From: Myxococcales bacterium
GTDB lineage: Bacteria; Myxococcota_A; Polyangia; Polyangiales; Ga0077539
Reading direction: 5' to 3'
Length of the DNA: 64,000 nucleotides
NCBI GenBank assembly: GCA_016793325.1
Contig: JAEUKI010000022.1
Span: 62,001 to 126,000 of the forward strand
Positions within the stretch are counted from its first letter, which is position 1, and the number at the start of each line of letters is the position of its first letter. The notes under the pieces are model-generated. The model was given only the letters and a program-made list of their open reading frames with translations. It was not told the origin of the DNA and made no database searches. Shown here piece after piece: positions 22,868-33,749 of the stretch. Both the position numbers and the translations under genes were made by a program.

Positions 22868-24708
22868 TGGAAGCTCCTCGAACGAAAGGCGGGGTCCATC
22901 GCGACGACGCGGAGCACTTCGCCGAGCGGTCGGCCCGCGAGCGCAGCGTCGTGGAGGCGCGAGAGGGCGCAGTCGTCGCTTCCGTCGGTGCGCTCGAGGC
23001 GCCCGAACGTGAAGCGAAAGTACTGCCGCGCGAAGCACGCTTGGAGGCGGTTGCTCTCGATGAGCGTGCGCGTGAGCTGCACTGCGTCGGCTGTCTCTCG
23101 CGGGTCCGAGCCGCTGACGAGCGGGGTCGAGCGCGTGTTCACCGGCGCCTCACCGACGACCCTGCCCATCGCGTCGAAGAAGCGCTGCGTCGCGCGGGCG
23201 CGGCCGAGCGCGTCGAAGTTCTCCGAGGCAAATCCCAGGGGATTGATGAGCGACGAGTGGCAGCCGGCGCAGGGCGTCCCCTCGGCTTCGGTGAGGGCTT
23301 CGACGACTTGGCGCGTGGTGCGCATCTCGAGCATCGGGATCGGCGTCGCCGCGGCGTTGTTGGGCGGCGCCGGAATGGGATCGCAGAGGAGCCCGATGCG
23401 AATGAACACGCCCTTGATGATCGGCCGCGTGTTGATCGTCCCGGTCGAGAGAAACGCCGCGCGCGTGAGCAGGCCTGCGCGCTGCGCCTCGGTGAACGTC
23501 GGGGCGTCCCCCGTCCCGCTCCATACGGGCGTGCGATAGATCCCCGCGAGCGTCGCGTCCCTCGCGTACGAGCGGCGGTCGTCGAAGAGCGCCGTCAGCG
23601 CGCCGCCCGTGCGAATGGTGTTTCGCGCGCTCGAGAGCACGTCGTCGATCATCGCGTTGCGCAGCGCTGGCGAGGGCGACACCTCCGCGCGAAACGCGTC
23701 GAAGACCGGGTCTCCCACGCGGCTGTCGAGCGACGGGAGCGTGTCGAGCCAGAGGTACTCGCGAAAGAACCGGTCGAGCGCGCGCTCGGTGCGCGGGTCG
23801 TCGAAGAGCCGCTGCACCTGCGCGGCGAACCCCGCGTCTGTCGCGAGCGCTCCGGTCCGCGCGGCTTCGCGAAGGGCCTCGTCGGGCGGCTCTTGCCAGA
23901 AGTGAAACGACAGCCGCGCGGCGAGCTCCCACGGGTCGAGTTGAAAACGTGTGGGGCGATCGGCCATCGCCGCCCCGTGCTCGACGTGATAGAGAAACTG
24001 CGGGGCCGAGAGCACCAGCGCGACGAGGTCCGCGAGGTCCGCCGCGGCTGTGCGACCGCCGATCGCGGTGCGGTAGAACGTCTTGTCCTCGGCGCTGAGC
24101 GGCCTTCGAAGCGCGCGCGCCGCGAAGCTGTCGAGAAACGCGTCGATGCACGCGGCGTCGTTGGCGGTGTTGGTGTCCGTCGCGCACGCGCCGAACACGC
24201 GACCGATGCGCGCCGCGTCGCGCGTGAGCACCTCGCCGACGCGCGTCGCGACGTCGTACGAGAGGTCGATGTGCTGCTGCTGCACGGTCTGATCGGCGCT
24301 CGCGTAGCCGCCGTGCTTTCCGTCGATGGACGCGCCGAGGTGGTCTTGCGGGTAGCGATCCATGAACGGCGCGATGGCCGTGCGCACTTCGCCGACGAGC
24401 GCTCCGTCGATCGCGCGCACGGCGTGGTCGATGGCGTTGGTGTACTGCGCGCGCCCGAGCCTGCGCAGCGGCAGCTCGAGGGGCGTCTGCGCGGGATCGC
24501 AGCGAAACGCGGGCGCGACCGGCGTCCGAGCGTCCGTGGGCAGCGCCCCGTCGGCGAGGGGCGACCCGTCCGCGCTCGGGGGGCCTCCGTCCGCGAAGGG
24601 ATCGCCGGGGCGACTCCCGATCTGGCCTGTGCACGCCGCGATCGCGCCCGAGAGCAGGCACGAGAGCGCGGCGACCGAGCTTCGAACGACACGACGGCGC
24701 AGCTTCAC
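22864..24708 (-). CDS. DUF1592/DUF1588-type cytochrome-like lipoprotein (cassette 1)
   Basis: Multi-domain protein of the planctomycete-type DUF1587-DUF1595-DUF1592-DUF1588-DUF1585 architecture, typically found next to DUF1552. A signal segment ends in a lipobox (AIAAC) and is followed by an Asp/Gly/Pro/Ala linker. LRRLGRAQYTNAI is the family's N-terminal motif; FLYHVEHG and ELAARLSFHFWQ lie in the middle. A single haem-binding CAGCH is at residues 480-484, followed by NPLGFASENFDALG, which is diagnostic. I place the start at the GTG at 24708; a TTG at 24741 is possible. Probably a secreted c-type cytochrome-like oxidoreductase; the reaction is not known. Confidence 0.87.
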   Translation of the reverse strand: MKLRRRVVRSSVAALSCLLSGAIAACTGQIGSRPGDPFADGGPPSADGSPLADGALPTDARTPVAPAFRCDPAQTPLELPLRRLGRAQYTNAIDHAVRAIDGALVGEVRTAIAPFMDRYPQDHLGASIDGKHGGYASADQTVQQQHIDLSYDVATRVGEVLTRDAARIGRVFGACATDTNTANDAACIDAFLDSFAARALRRPLSAEDKTFYRTAIGGRTAAADLADLVALVLSAPQFLYHVEHGAAMADRPTRFQLDPWELAARLSFHFWQEPPDEALREAARTGALATDAGFAAQVQRLFDDPRTERALDRFFREYLWLDTLPSLDSRVGDPVFDAFRAEVSPSPALRNAMIDDVLSSARNTIRTGGALTALFDDRRSYARDATLAGIYRTPVWSGTGDAPTFTEAQRAGLLTRAAFLSTGTINTRPIIKGVFIRIGLLCDPIPAPPNNAAATPIPMLEMRTTRQVVEALTEAEGTPCAGCHSSLINPLGFASENFDALGRARATQRFFDAMGRVVGEAPVNTRSTPLVSGSDPRETADAVQLTRTLIESNRLQACFARQYFRFTFGRLERTDGSDDCALSRLHDAALAGRPLGEVLRVVAMDPAFRSRSFQ

Positions 24709-24778
24709 GATGGCAGCGATGGAGAGGCGCGCTCGTCGCAAACCGGCTCACAAAAGTGCGCCGCGCCGAGTTTTTTCG

Positions 24779-26323
24779 TTACGCCGCGGGGCGAACGCGC
24801 TTCTCGTACCACTCGCGCAGCTCGCGAACGTCGCTTTCGCCGGGCATTCCCCAGTCGGGTTGATAATTGAACACGCTCGCGGCGGGCCTGGACTCGAAGC
24901 CGTCGACGATGTCGAACCGGTCGATCCCGACGAGGGCGGGGTGCGGCTGTCCGCACGCGTGCGCGAGCGAGAGCAGCTCTTTGCGCAGGGACACGAGGTA
25001 GTTCGCGAGGCGCGCGGACTTGTCCGTGGGGTCGAGTCCCTTGACGAGCCACGGGTTTTGCGTGGCGACGCCGGTGGGGCAGTTGCCGGTGTGGCACTCC
25101 TGCGCTTGGATGCAGCCGATCGCGAGCATGGCCTCGCGGGCGACGTTGATCATGTCGCAGCCGAGGCCCAGGGCGAGCAGCGCTTGTTGGGGAAATCCGA
25201 GCTTTCCCGAGCCGATGAAGACGATCTTGTCCTGGAGGTTTCGCTCGGCGAACGTGCGGTAGACCGACGTGAACCCGAGCTTGAACGGCATCGCGACGTG
25301 ATCGGCGAACACGAGGGGCGCGGCGCCGGTTCCTCCTTCGCCGCCGTCGATCGTGATGAAATCTGGGGCGCGTCCGGTCTGCTCGATCTGCTTGGCGAGC
25401 TCTTGCCAGAACGCGAGCTCACCGACGGCGCTCTTGATGCCCACGGGCAGCCCGGTGGCGTCCGAGAGCTTCTCGATGAAGTCCAGCATCGAGCTGACGT
25501 CGGTGAAGGCCGTGTGCGCCTCGGGCGAGATGCAGTCCTTGCCCATCGGGACGTGCCGGATCTTCGAGATCTCGGGCGTGATCTTCGCGGCGGGGAGCAC
25601 TCCGCCGAGGCCGGGCTTGGCGCCCTGCGACAGCTTGAGCTCGATCGCGCGCACGGGCGCGGACGCGACGCTCTCGAGGAAGCGCTCCATGTGAAAGCGC
25701 CCGTTGTCGTCGCGGCAGCCGAAGTATCCCGTGCCGATCTGCCAGAGGACGTCGCCGCCCTTGCGATGGTGGTCGGAGATTCCACCTTCGCCGGTGTTTT
25801 GCATGGCTCCCGCGATCTTCACGCCCATGTTGATGGACTGAATCGCGGCGCTCGAGAGCGAGCCGTAGCTCATCGCGCTGGTGTTGACGATGGACGTCGG
25901 TCGAAACGCCTTCTTGCGCTTGCGATAGCCGCCGAGGACCTTGGCGCCGGGGCAGTTGTACTTGTCGTCGTAGCCGGGCTCGCCCTTGTGCGGCGCGATG
26001 AGGGGAAAGGTCGAGTGCCGGATGATCAAGTACGCCGGCGTCATCTCGAGGTCGTTGTCCGTTCCGAAGCCGAAGTAGTTGTTCTCTTTCTTGGCCGACG
26101 CGTAGATCCAGCGCCGCTGATCGCGCGAGAACGGGCGCTCTTCGTCGTTGCCGGTCACGATGTACTGACGCAAAGGCGGGCCGACTTTCTCTGCCCAATA
26201 GCGAAAGCGTCCGACGATCGGAAAGTTGCTCTTGATCGTGTGCTTCGTCTGCGTGCGGTCCCAGATGGCGACGGCGACGAGTCCGCCGAGCGCGGCGAGT
26301 CCCGCGATCGAGAGTGGATCCAT
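24779..26323 (-). CDS. Glutamate-synthase-like FMN-binding protein (514 aa)
   Basis: Corresponds to the FMN/synthase domain of the glutamate synthase large subunit, without the glutaminase and GXGXG domains. TSAMSYGSLSSAAIQSINMG, GEGGISDHH, DFITIDGGEGGTGAAP and LARAxMLAIGC-type FMN-loop residues are all present, as is the Fe-S cluster ligand set CIQAQECHTGNCPTG. The N-terminal ~20 residues (LSIAGLAALGGLVAVAIW) form a membrane anchor. Stand-alone proteins of this kind are widespread; they may use ammonia or another amide donor, or may not make glutamate at all. 70 bp upstream of the DUF1592 gene on the same strand. Confidence 0.88.
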   Translation of the reverse strand: MDPLSIAGLAALGGLVAVAIWDRTQTKHTIKSNFPIVGRFRYWAEKVGPPLRQYIVTGNDEERPFSRDQRRWIYASAKKENNYFGFGTDNDLEMTPAYLIIRHSTFPLIAPHKGEPGYDDKYNCPGAKVLGGYRKRKKAFRPTSIVNTSAMSYGSLSSAAIQSINMGVKIAGAMQNTGEGGISDHHRKGGDVLWQIGTGYFGCRDDNGRFHMERFLESVASAPVRAIELKLSQGAKPGLGGVLPAAKITPEISKIRHVPMGKDCISPEAHTAFTDVSSMLDFIEKLSDATGLPVGIKSAVGELAFWQELAKQIEQTGRAPDFITIDGGEGGTGAAPLVFADHVAMPFKLGFTSVYRTFAERNLQDKIVFIGSGKLGFPQQALLALGLGCDMINVAREAMLAIGCIQAQECHTGNCPTGVATQNPWLVKGLDPTDKSARLANYLVSLRKELLSLAHACGQPHPALVGIDRFDIVDGFESRPAASVFNYQPDWGMPGESDVRELREWYEKRVRPAA

Positions 26324-26425
26324 AGCGAGCGAGCGTATCGCGAGCGGGCCGCTGTTGTGCGCTCGACCGCAAAGCGACCGCAGAACCTCGCGAATCGATC
26401 GGCTGTATTGCTAAGCTCCCACCGA

Positions 26426-27136
26426 ATGGCCTCGACGCGACGGTCGCGCGTGTCGGTTCGTGCGGCGCTCGTCGGGGCGCTCTGCACGAGCGGTTGCGCG
26501 TTGCCTCACGCGTCGCTGAGGGCGGACGCGCGCGCGGATCGAGGCGCGCCGATGGACGCCGTCGAGGTCGACAGCGTCGTCGAAGACACGGGTGTTGTCA
26601 TCGATGTGCCCGGGACCGATCTCGGCGTGGACACGGGCGTCGATACAGGTGTCGATACGGGTGTGGACTCGGGGATCGCAGCGGACGTGCCCGATCCGCC
26701 GCCGGATGTGCCCTGCGGCCGCGGCGGTCAGATGTGCTGCGGGACCATGTGCAGCGGAGCGCTCACTTGCATCGGTGGGATCTGTCGCGCGTGCGGAGGC
26801 GCGAACCAGTCATGTTGCGGCGGCACGTCGTGCTCGCCCGGCAACGTGTGCGAAGGAGGTACGTGTCGCGCCTGCGGACGCACGGGCGAGCCGTGCTGCG
26901 GGACATCGTGCGGGCCCGGGCTGACGTGCATCCCGTTCGGCGCGTTTTCGATCTGCGCCAACCCTGTGGGGTGCGGCGGGCTGTGGCAGGTCTGTTGCGG
27001 GGGCCGCTGCAACGCGGGCGATTGCATTCGCGGGTCGGTCTGCGGGGCCTGTGGTGGTGAGGGCGAGCCGTGCCTGCCCGGGACGTGCGAGTGTCGCGAT
27101 GGCAGGACGTGCAGCGCGACGTCGCGGTGCCGGTGA
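26426..27136 (+). CDS. Cysteine-rich repeat lipoprotein (236 aa)
   Basis: Signal peptide and lipobox (ALCTSGC), then an Asp/Val linker with four VDTG tandem units (12-bp DNA repeats), and a C-terminal ~145 residues with more than 30 cysteines. The cysteines fall in modules of the form C-G-x-x-x-x-x-C-C-G-x-x-C-x-x-G-x-x-C (QMCCGTMCSG, QSCCGGTSCSPGNVC, EPCCGTSCGPGLTC, QVCCGGRCNAGDC, EPCLPGTCECRDG), resembling tandem disulfide-knotted growth-factor or toxin-like repeats. Distinct from the eight-cysteine family. Surface-exposed, function unknown. Divergent from the FMN protein, 102 bp away. Confidence 0.78.
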   Translation: MASTRRSRVSVRAALVGALCTSGCALPHASLRADARADRGAPMDAVEVDSVVEDTGVVIDVPGTDLGVDTGVDTGVDTGVDSGIAADVPDPPPDVPCGRGGQMCCGTMCSGALTCIGGICRACGGANQSCCGGTSCSPGNVCEGGTCRACGRTGEPCCGTSCGPGLTCIPFGAFSICANPVGCGGLWQVCCGGRCNAGDCIRGSVCGACGGEGEPCLPGTCECRDGRTCSATSRCR

Positions 27137-27345
27137 GAGCAGAACACACGAAATCAATCCGTCGCGTCCGCCGAGGCGCCCGGGGAGTTTTCTCGTTCGA
27201 CGACGTCGAGAGCGCACACAAAACGGACGCGCCGGTTGAGGGGAGATGTGTGCTTTCGGCGAAGACGAAGTTCGTGCGATGATGAACACTCGACCGCGGT
27301 GATGCGCATCTCGGTCGCGACGAAAGCTCCGCGGAGAACTTCGCC

Positions 27346-29106
27346 ATGCACACGAGTGCGGATTCATCTCCCGTCGATCGAGGCCGTCTTTGGGCAGCGA
27401 AATCGCTGTCGTTCTTCGCGTTGCTCGCGGCGGGCTGTACCGGCGTCATCAGCGACCCGGGCGCGCGCCCGAACACGCCTGTCGTGCCCAACCGGGACGG
27501 CGCGGTCGTGGGCGACGCAGCGATTCCCGCGGATGGCTCGACGCCGTCGACGCCGTGCCCCGAGCCGCCCTCGTTGCACGCGTACCTGCGGAGGCTCTCG
27601 CGGATCGAGTACGTCAACTCGACGCGCGTGTTGTTCGGCGGCGCGCCGACGACGCTCACGGGCGTGTTGCCGACGGACAGCGAGGTCAACGGCTTCGACA
27701 ACAACGCCGAGAGCACGGTGTTCGGTCGAACGCGCGCAGAGCAATACCGAGACGCCGCGCGCGCGGTGGCGGACTGGGTGATCGACCCGGCGCGAAGAGA
27801 CGCGATCGTGCGCTGCAATCCGGCGACGGACGCGATGTGCGTGCGCTCGTACGTGACGCGCGTCGGGCGGCTCGCGTTTCGGCGACCGCTCGAGGCCGGG
27901 GAGATCGACGCGCTCGTCGCCGTGGCGGCGGTGGCCAACGACGACCCCAACCCGTACGTGCGCATTCGCGTCGCGACGCAGGCGATGCTGCGATCGCCGA
28001 GCTTCTTGTTTCGCATGGAGCCCGGGATGGCCGTGGCCGATCACGGGCCGATGGCGGTCAAGCTCTCGAGCTACGAGATGGCCTCGCGGCTGTCGTTCTT
28101 GTTCTTGCGATCGACGCCGACGAGCGCGCTGCTCGACGCGGCGCAGAGCGGAGCGCTCGACACGGCGGACGGCGTCGCGGCGCAAGCCGAGATGATGATG
28201 GCCTCGCCCGAGGTGCGCGCGTCGATGCGCGAGTTCTTCGTCGGCTGGCTCCGGCTCAACAAGCTCGCGAGCGTGCGGCCGAACGCGATGCGCTTTCCGC
28301 AGTTCAACGAGACGATGCGGAGCGCGATGCGCGAAGAGACCCTGCGCCTCGCGGACGACCTCGCGTGGCGCGACGGCGGTGACCTCCGTGACCTGCTCAC
28401 CGCGCGCTACACGTTCATCAACGATACGCTCGCGCCGCTGTACGGAGCGCCGACGACCGGGCGCGCGGACGAGTGGCGGCGCTTCGATTTTCCCGCGGGT
28501 TCGCAGCGAACGGGCGTCCTGACGCAGCCCGGCGTGCTCGCGATGAACACGGCGGATCACGGCGTGCTCACGATCATCCGTCGCGGCGTGTGGGCGCTCG
28601 ACGTGTTCATGTGCGACGTCGTGCGTCTGCCGCCGGGGATGATCCCCGCGCTTCCTCCGCCGATGCCGGGGCAGAGCGATCGAGACCTCCTCGCGTACCA
28701 CCGACGCGAGCCCGCGTGCGCGGCGTGCCACGATCGCATGGACCCCATGGGCCTCGCGTTCTCGGGCTACGACGACGTCGGCGCGGTCACGATGACGGAC
28801 TCGCGAGGGCTGCCGGTCAACACTGCGGGCAGCATCGATCAGCTCATGATCGGAATGTACTCGGGCCCCGCAGAGCTCGCCCCGCAGCTGCGCGCGCACC
28901 CGGCGGTCTCGCGCTGCATGGCCAAGCAAATGTTCCGATACGCGTTCGGCCGCAGCGAGGGCGACGGAGACAACTGCGCGGTGTCCGCGATGGAGCGCGC
29001 GCTGCGCGAGAGCAACTTCTCGTTCCGGTCGATGGTGCGCGCGTTGGTTCGATCCGACGCGTTCAGGTACCGGGCGCCTTCGCCCGAGAGCACGGGAGGC
29101 ATGTGA
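27346..29106 (+). CDS. DUF1592/DUF1588-type cytochrome-like lipoprotein (cassette 2)
   Basis: Same family as the protein at 22864, with the same order of elements: lipobox (ALLAAGC), Pro/Asp/Ala linker, LRRLSRIEYVNST near the start, MLRSPSFLFRMEPG and YEMASRLSFLFLRS in the middle, then a single CAACH haem motif at residues 458-462 and DPMGLAFSGYDDVG. It is 586 aa against 614 for cassette 1, and the two differ in many positions, so this is an old duplication or a separate acquisition rather than a recent copy. Its TGA overlaps the ATG of the DUF1552 gene by one base (TGATG). Confidence 0.87.
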   Translation: MHTSADSSPVDRGRLWAAKSLSFFALLAAGCTGVISDPGARPNTPVVPNRDGAVVGDAAIPADGSTPSTPCPEPPSLHAYLRRLSRIEYVNSTRVLFGGAPTTLTGVLPTDSEVNGFDNNAESTVFGRTRAEQYRDAARAVADWVIDPARRDAIVRCNPATDAMCVRSYVTRVGRLAFRRPLEAGEIDALVAVAAVANDDPNPYVRIRVATQAMLRSPSFLFRMEPGMAVADHGPMAVKLSSYEMASRLSFLFLRSTPTSALLDAAQSGALDTADGVAAQAEMMMASPEVRASMREFFVGWLRLNKLASVRPNAMRFPQFNETMRSAMREETLRLADDLAWRDGGDLRDLLTARYTFINDTLAPLYGAPTTGRADEWRRFDFPAGSQRTGVLTQPGVLAMNTADHGVLTIIRRGVWALDVFMCDVVRLPPGMIPALPPPMPGQSDRDLLAYHRREPACAACHDRMDPMGLAFSGYDDVGAVTMTDSRGLPVNTAGSIDQLMIGMYSGPAELAPQLRAHPAVSRCMAKQMFRYAFGRSEGDGDNCAVSAMERALRESNFSFRSMVRALVRSDAFRYRAPSPESTGGM

Positions 29107-30506
29107 TGAAGAGCACACGACTCAACCGCCGAACGCTGCTGCGCGGCGCGGGAATCGCCGTCGCGCTGCCAGTGCTCGACGCGATGCTCGACGGCAAGGG
29201 GCTCTTTCACGGGACCGCGCACGCGCAGACGCGCACGCCGCCGAAGCGCTTGTTCACGTGGTTTTTTCCCGGCGGCGTAGACCCGGGCGACTGGTACCCG
29301 GACACGTACGGCACCGGCTACGTGATGAAGCCGTCGCTCACGCCGCTCGCCATGAACCGAGCGCACGTCACCGTGCTCGGCGGCGTGAACCTCAACATGA
29401 ATACAGGTGACGGCGACGGTCACGGCAAGGGCACAGGGTGCTTCTCGACGGGCGCGCCGCTCACGCCGACGGCCAGCACCGGTCACTCGATCGATCAGGC
29501 CGCGCGCGTCGACCTCGGGATGATGGGCGAATCGACGCTCAACCTCGCGCTCGAAGGCAAGCCCTGCTGCTTCACCGCCGGCGGCGTGAGCAACGTCGCG
29601 GACGTGTACGGCGAGATCTCGTGGCAGCCCGGCGGCGCGGTCGTCGCGCAGCGCGACCCGGTGATGGTCTTCGATTCGCTGTTCGGCTCGCTGCCGCCGA
29701 CGGACCCCGCGGCGGCGCGCGAGCGACGCTACGAGACGACGATCCTCGGGTACGTGCGCGCGGACATCACGCGGCTGCAAGCGCGGCTCGGCGCGTCGGA
29801 TCGCCAGCGCCTCGAGGCGTACCTGACCACGATCCGCGAGCTCGAGCAGCAAATCATGATGATGGCGATGGAGCCTGCGTGCACGCGGCCCGATCGCCCG
29901 ACGAGCGCGGTCATGGGCGTCGAGAGCAATCGCTACACGACGGCGAAGGCCAAGATCATGATGGACCTCATGGCGGTCGCGGCGGCGTGCAACTTGCGGC
30001 GCTTCGGCTCGTTCATGTTGGGCAACGGCTCGAACAACTCGGGCTGCGCGAGCCGGCGCATCCTCGCCGACGAGATCGCCGGCGGGCGCGTGACGGGACG
30101 CGATCGCGCGACGGCCGTGGAGCTCGACGAGCACACCGCGGCGCACGACGGCGATACGCCCGTGCGTCGGTACGATCAGATCCGCCTGTACAAGAGCTAT
30201 CACATGACGTTGCTCAACTACTTCGCTGAGAAGCTGAAGTCGTTCAGCGAAGGCACGAGCACGGTGCTCGACAACACGATCATCATGGCGGGCAGCGAGC
30301 TCGCGGACCCTGTCGCGCACAGCCACAACAACTTGCCGTTCGTGCTGGTGGGGCACGCGGGCGGCGCGATTCCTGGCGGGCGCGCGGTGCAGTGCGGAAA
30401 CGTCCCCGTTGGCAACTTGCTGCTCACGCTGCTGCAAGCGATCGGATCGACGCGCACGCGCATCGGCAACTCGACAGGGACGATCCCCGCGATCCTCGGG
30501 CGCTGA
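29106..30506 (+). CDS. DUF1552 protein with Tat signal (cassette 2, 466 aa)
   Basis: DUF1552 (PF07586) family. The start is at 29106, fused to the upstream stop. The N-terminus LNRRTLLRGAGIAVALPVLDAML is a twin-arginine type signal (shown in part). FPGGVDPGDWYP, HGKGTGCFSTG, YTTAKAKIMMDLMAVA and LLNYFAEKLKSFSEG are conserved stretches matching the cassette 1 protein (for example DDIIALAFACG vs MAVAAACNL). It ends with a conserved NLLLTLLQAIG. With the cytochrome-like partner it forms an exported two-component system of unknown role. Confidence 0.88.
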   Translation: MKSTRLNRRTLLRGAGIAVALPVLDAMLDGKGLFHGTAHAQTRTPPKRLFTWFFPGGVDPGDWYPDTYGTGYVMKPSLTPLAMNRAHVTVLGGVNLNMNTGDGDGHGKGTGCFSTGAPLTPTASTGHSIDQAARVDLGMMGESTLNLALEGKPCCFTAGGVSNVADVYGEISWQPGGAVVAQRDPVMVFDSLFGSLPPTDPAAARERRYETTILGYVRADITRLQARLGASDRQRLEAYLTTIRELEQQIMMMAMEPACTRPDRPTSAVMGVESNRYTTAKAKIMMDLMAVAAACNLRRFGSFMLGNGSNNSGCASRRILADEIAGGRVTGRDRATAVELDEHTAAHDGDTPVRRYDQIRLYKSYHMTLLNYFAEKLKSFSEGTSTVLDNTIIMAGSELADPVAHSHNNLPFVLVGHAGGAIPGGRAVQCGNVPVGNLLLTLLQAIGSTRTRIGNSTGTIPAILGR

Positions 30507-30641
30507 AGAGCCGACGGCAGCGACGCCGTTCGCCCTTGGGTTCGGGCCGTTCGCCCAGCGCAGCGGCGTGCTGGGGCGACAAGGGGAACACGGCGAGTGC
30601 GATACTGCGTTCGCCTGTCCACGAAAGGGACGAACCCCCCC

Positions 30642-31490
30642 ATGATTCCTGCGGCGTTTCGGTCGAAGAATACCCTCGAACGGATGAACATCGTCGGCGT
30701 CGGCGCGTCGCTCGCTGCGATGACGGGCGCCATCCTCGCGGGGGTCTTCAAAGACGGCGCGCTCATCCCGATCGTGACGGCGATCCCGACGTTGCTCGCG
30801 GGGATGCTCTGGGTGCGGCTCTTGCGCTGGGACAAAACCGTGGCGGGCACGTCGATGCGGATCGGGTGGATCTTGTCGCTCCCGATCGCGGTCCTCAACG
30901 CGGCGTTCGCGTGCGGGCTCATGCTCGCGGCGGGCGATCGATCGCCGTTCATCGTGGGCGACACGTTCAAGACGTTTGTGACTGGTATGCTCGCGGGCGC
31001 GACGTTCGGCGCGATCATCTGGATCCCGGCGCTCGTGGCGACGTTGGTGACGTTCGGCCTTCCGCTCGCGCGGGCCCAGCAGCTCGCGAAGAAGGGACTC
31101 GCGGGCGCCGAGCGAGGCGAGGCCGTCGTCGGCGCGTCGAGCACGGTGATCGGCGCGCTCGCGCTCATTCTCTCCATGGTCGGGACGTTCGGGCAGAGCG
31201 CGGCGAACCTGTGGTTTCCGAGGCTTCTCGCGGTGCTCGGAGTGGCGCTCGGGATGGGAGCGCTCGTGTCTGCGCGCGAGCGCGAGGCGCAGCGAAAGAA
31301 GTTTGTCGAAGCGGTCGAGCGCGGCGAGGTCGAGAAGTTTCGCGTCGACACGACGGACGAAGGAAAGGTCCTCGTGCGCGTCGTCTCGCAAGGGCAGGGC
31401 TATCGCGTCGCGGACTTCGAAGAAGAGATCGCCGCGATCGATCACCAAGGCGACGTGACGCGCGGGGTGCGCGTCGCGACCGAGGGCTGA
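30642..31490 (+). CDS. Multi-pass membrane protein of unknown function (282 aa)
   Basis: Seven or so hydrophobic segments in the first ~205 residues (IVGVGASLAAMTGAILAG, LIPIVTAIPTLLAGMLW, MRIGWILSLPIAVLNAAF, MLAGATFGAIIWIPALVATLV, STVIGALALILSMVGTF, LLAVLGVALGMGALV), then a ~75-residue soluble C-terminal domain with a basic-acidic helix (EREAQRKKFVEAVERGEVEKF) and a short beta domain. The family is not recognised. The next gene starts three bases after its stop. The start is uncertain; a GTG at 30597 is in frame but lacks a ribosome site. Confidence 0.6.
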   Translation: MIPAAFRSKNTLERMNIVGVGASLAAMTGAILAGVFKDGALIPIVTAIPTLLAGMLWVRLLRWDKTVAGTSMRIGWILSLPIAVLNAAFACGLMLAAGDRSPFIVGDTFKTFVTGMLAGATFGAIIWIPALVATLVTFGLPLARAQQLAKKGLAGAERGEAVVGASSTVIGALALILSMVGTFGQSAANLWFPRLLAVLGVALGMGALVSAREREAQRKKFVEAVERGEVEKFRVDTTDEGKVLVRVVSQGQGYRVADFEEEIAAIDHQGDVTRGVRVATEG

Positions 31491-31493
31491 GGA

Positions 31494-32279
31494 TTGACCG
31501 AGCGAATCACGACGATCGAGGCGCTGCTCGAGCGCGTGTTGTCGCCTTCGACGCCGCGGCTCGACGACGCACGTGCGGTGGTCGGCGACGCGAAGAGCGC
31601 GGACGACGCATGGGAAGCGTGCCTCGCCGAAGAGCTCATCCCGATGTCCTGGGCGAGCGACGAAAAGCGCGTATTCGGGTCATGGGTGAACACGATTTCA
31701 AACGTCCCGCCGAGCACGGAGGCGGTCTTGCGCGTGGCAGCGAACGCCGAGGCGATGCTCGCGGCTGAGGTGCTCGCGCGAAGCGCGATGCGCGCGAGCG
31801 CGCCGTGGGCCGATCGCGAGAGCCCAAGCGCCGAATCCGTCATCGAATGGCGGTTCTTCTCCTACGGCCAGCGTGGGAGCTTCGACCTCGACACGATCGA
31901 CCGCGTGCCGCGCGCGCTGGGTGAGCTTCACGATGCGTCATTGGCGGAGCATCGCGGGGCGCTCGACGATGTGTTTCGCGACTCGAGGGCCGTTCGCTGG
32001 GATCGTTTGGTTCCCAAGGATCAGAGCCTCGCCCCGACGTTTTTTCGCGCGCTGCGCACGCTCACGCGCGAGCAACAGTGGGCCGTGTTGGCCTCGCTGA
32101 AGGCAAACGTGTTTGTGCGCGCGAAGTCCTCGAGTCGAGCTCGCGCGGTCGCCTCGGGTGACCGCTTCGATCTGTTGCCGAATCCATGGGCGTCGCGCGC
32201 CGCGCTCTGGGAGCTCGGGTTTGTCTTGCTCGACGCGGGCAGGGATCGAATCGTGCTGCTCTCGTCGTCCGTCCCGTAG
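31494..32279 (+). CDS. Unknown soluble protein (261 aa)
   Basis: Not recognised. TTG start with GAGG close upstream, three bases after the previous stop, so it is probably co-translated with the membrane protein. The sequence is helical and charged, with no signal, motif or cysteines of note; phrases include VIEWRFFSYGQRGSFDLDTIDRVP and SLAPTFFRALRTLTREQQW. It ends one base before the stop of the convergent sigma54 activator gene. Confidence 0.6.
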   Translation: MTERITTIEALLERVLSPSTPRLDDARAVVGDAKSADDAWEACLAEELIPMSWASDEKRVFGSWVNTISNVPPSTEAVLRVAANAEAMLAAEVLARSAMRASAPWADRESPSAESVIEWRFFSYGQRGSFDLDTIDRVPRALGELHDASLAEHRGALDDVFRDSRAVRWDRLVPKDQSLAPTFFRALRTLTREQQWAVLASLKANVFVRAKSSSRARAVASGDRFDLLPNPWASRAALWELGFVLLDAGRDRIVLLSSSVP

Positions 32280-32280
32280 C

Positions 32281-33684
<1,404 letters not shown>

Positions 33685-33749
33685 AAGCCCGTGACGCGCG
33701 GGATCGAGCGACGGATCGCTCTTGGGTCGTCCGGTGCCCTGCGGGCCCG

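Noticed and set aside
24362..27136. A 924-residue plus-strand open frame ending in the Cys-rich lipoprotein
   Set aside because: The first ~690 codons lie antisense to the DUF1592 and FMN protein genes; the true start with signal peptide is at 26426.
28839..31448. An 869-residue minus-strand open frame over the DUF1552 gene and membrane protein
   Set aside because: Composition (Arg, His, Ala) and lack of domains show it to be a complement shadow.
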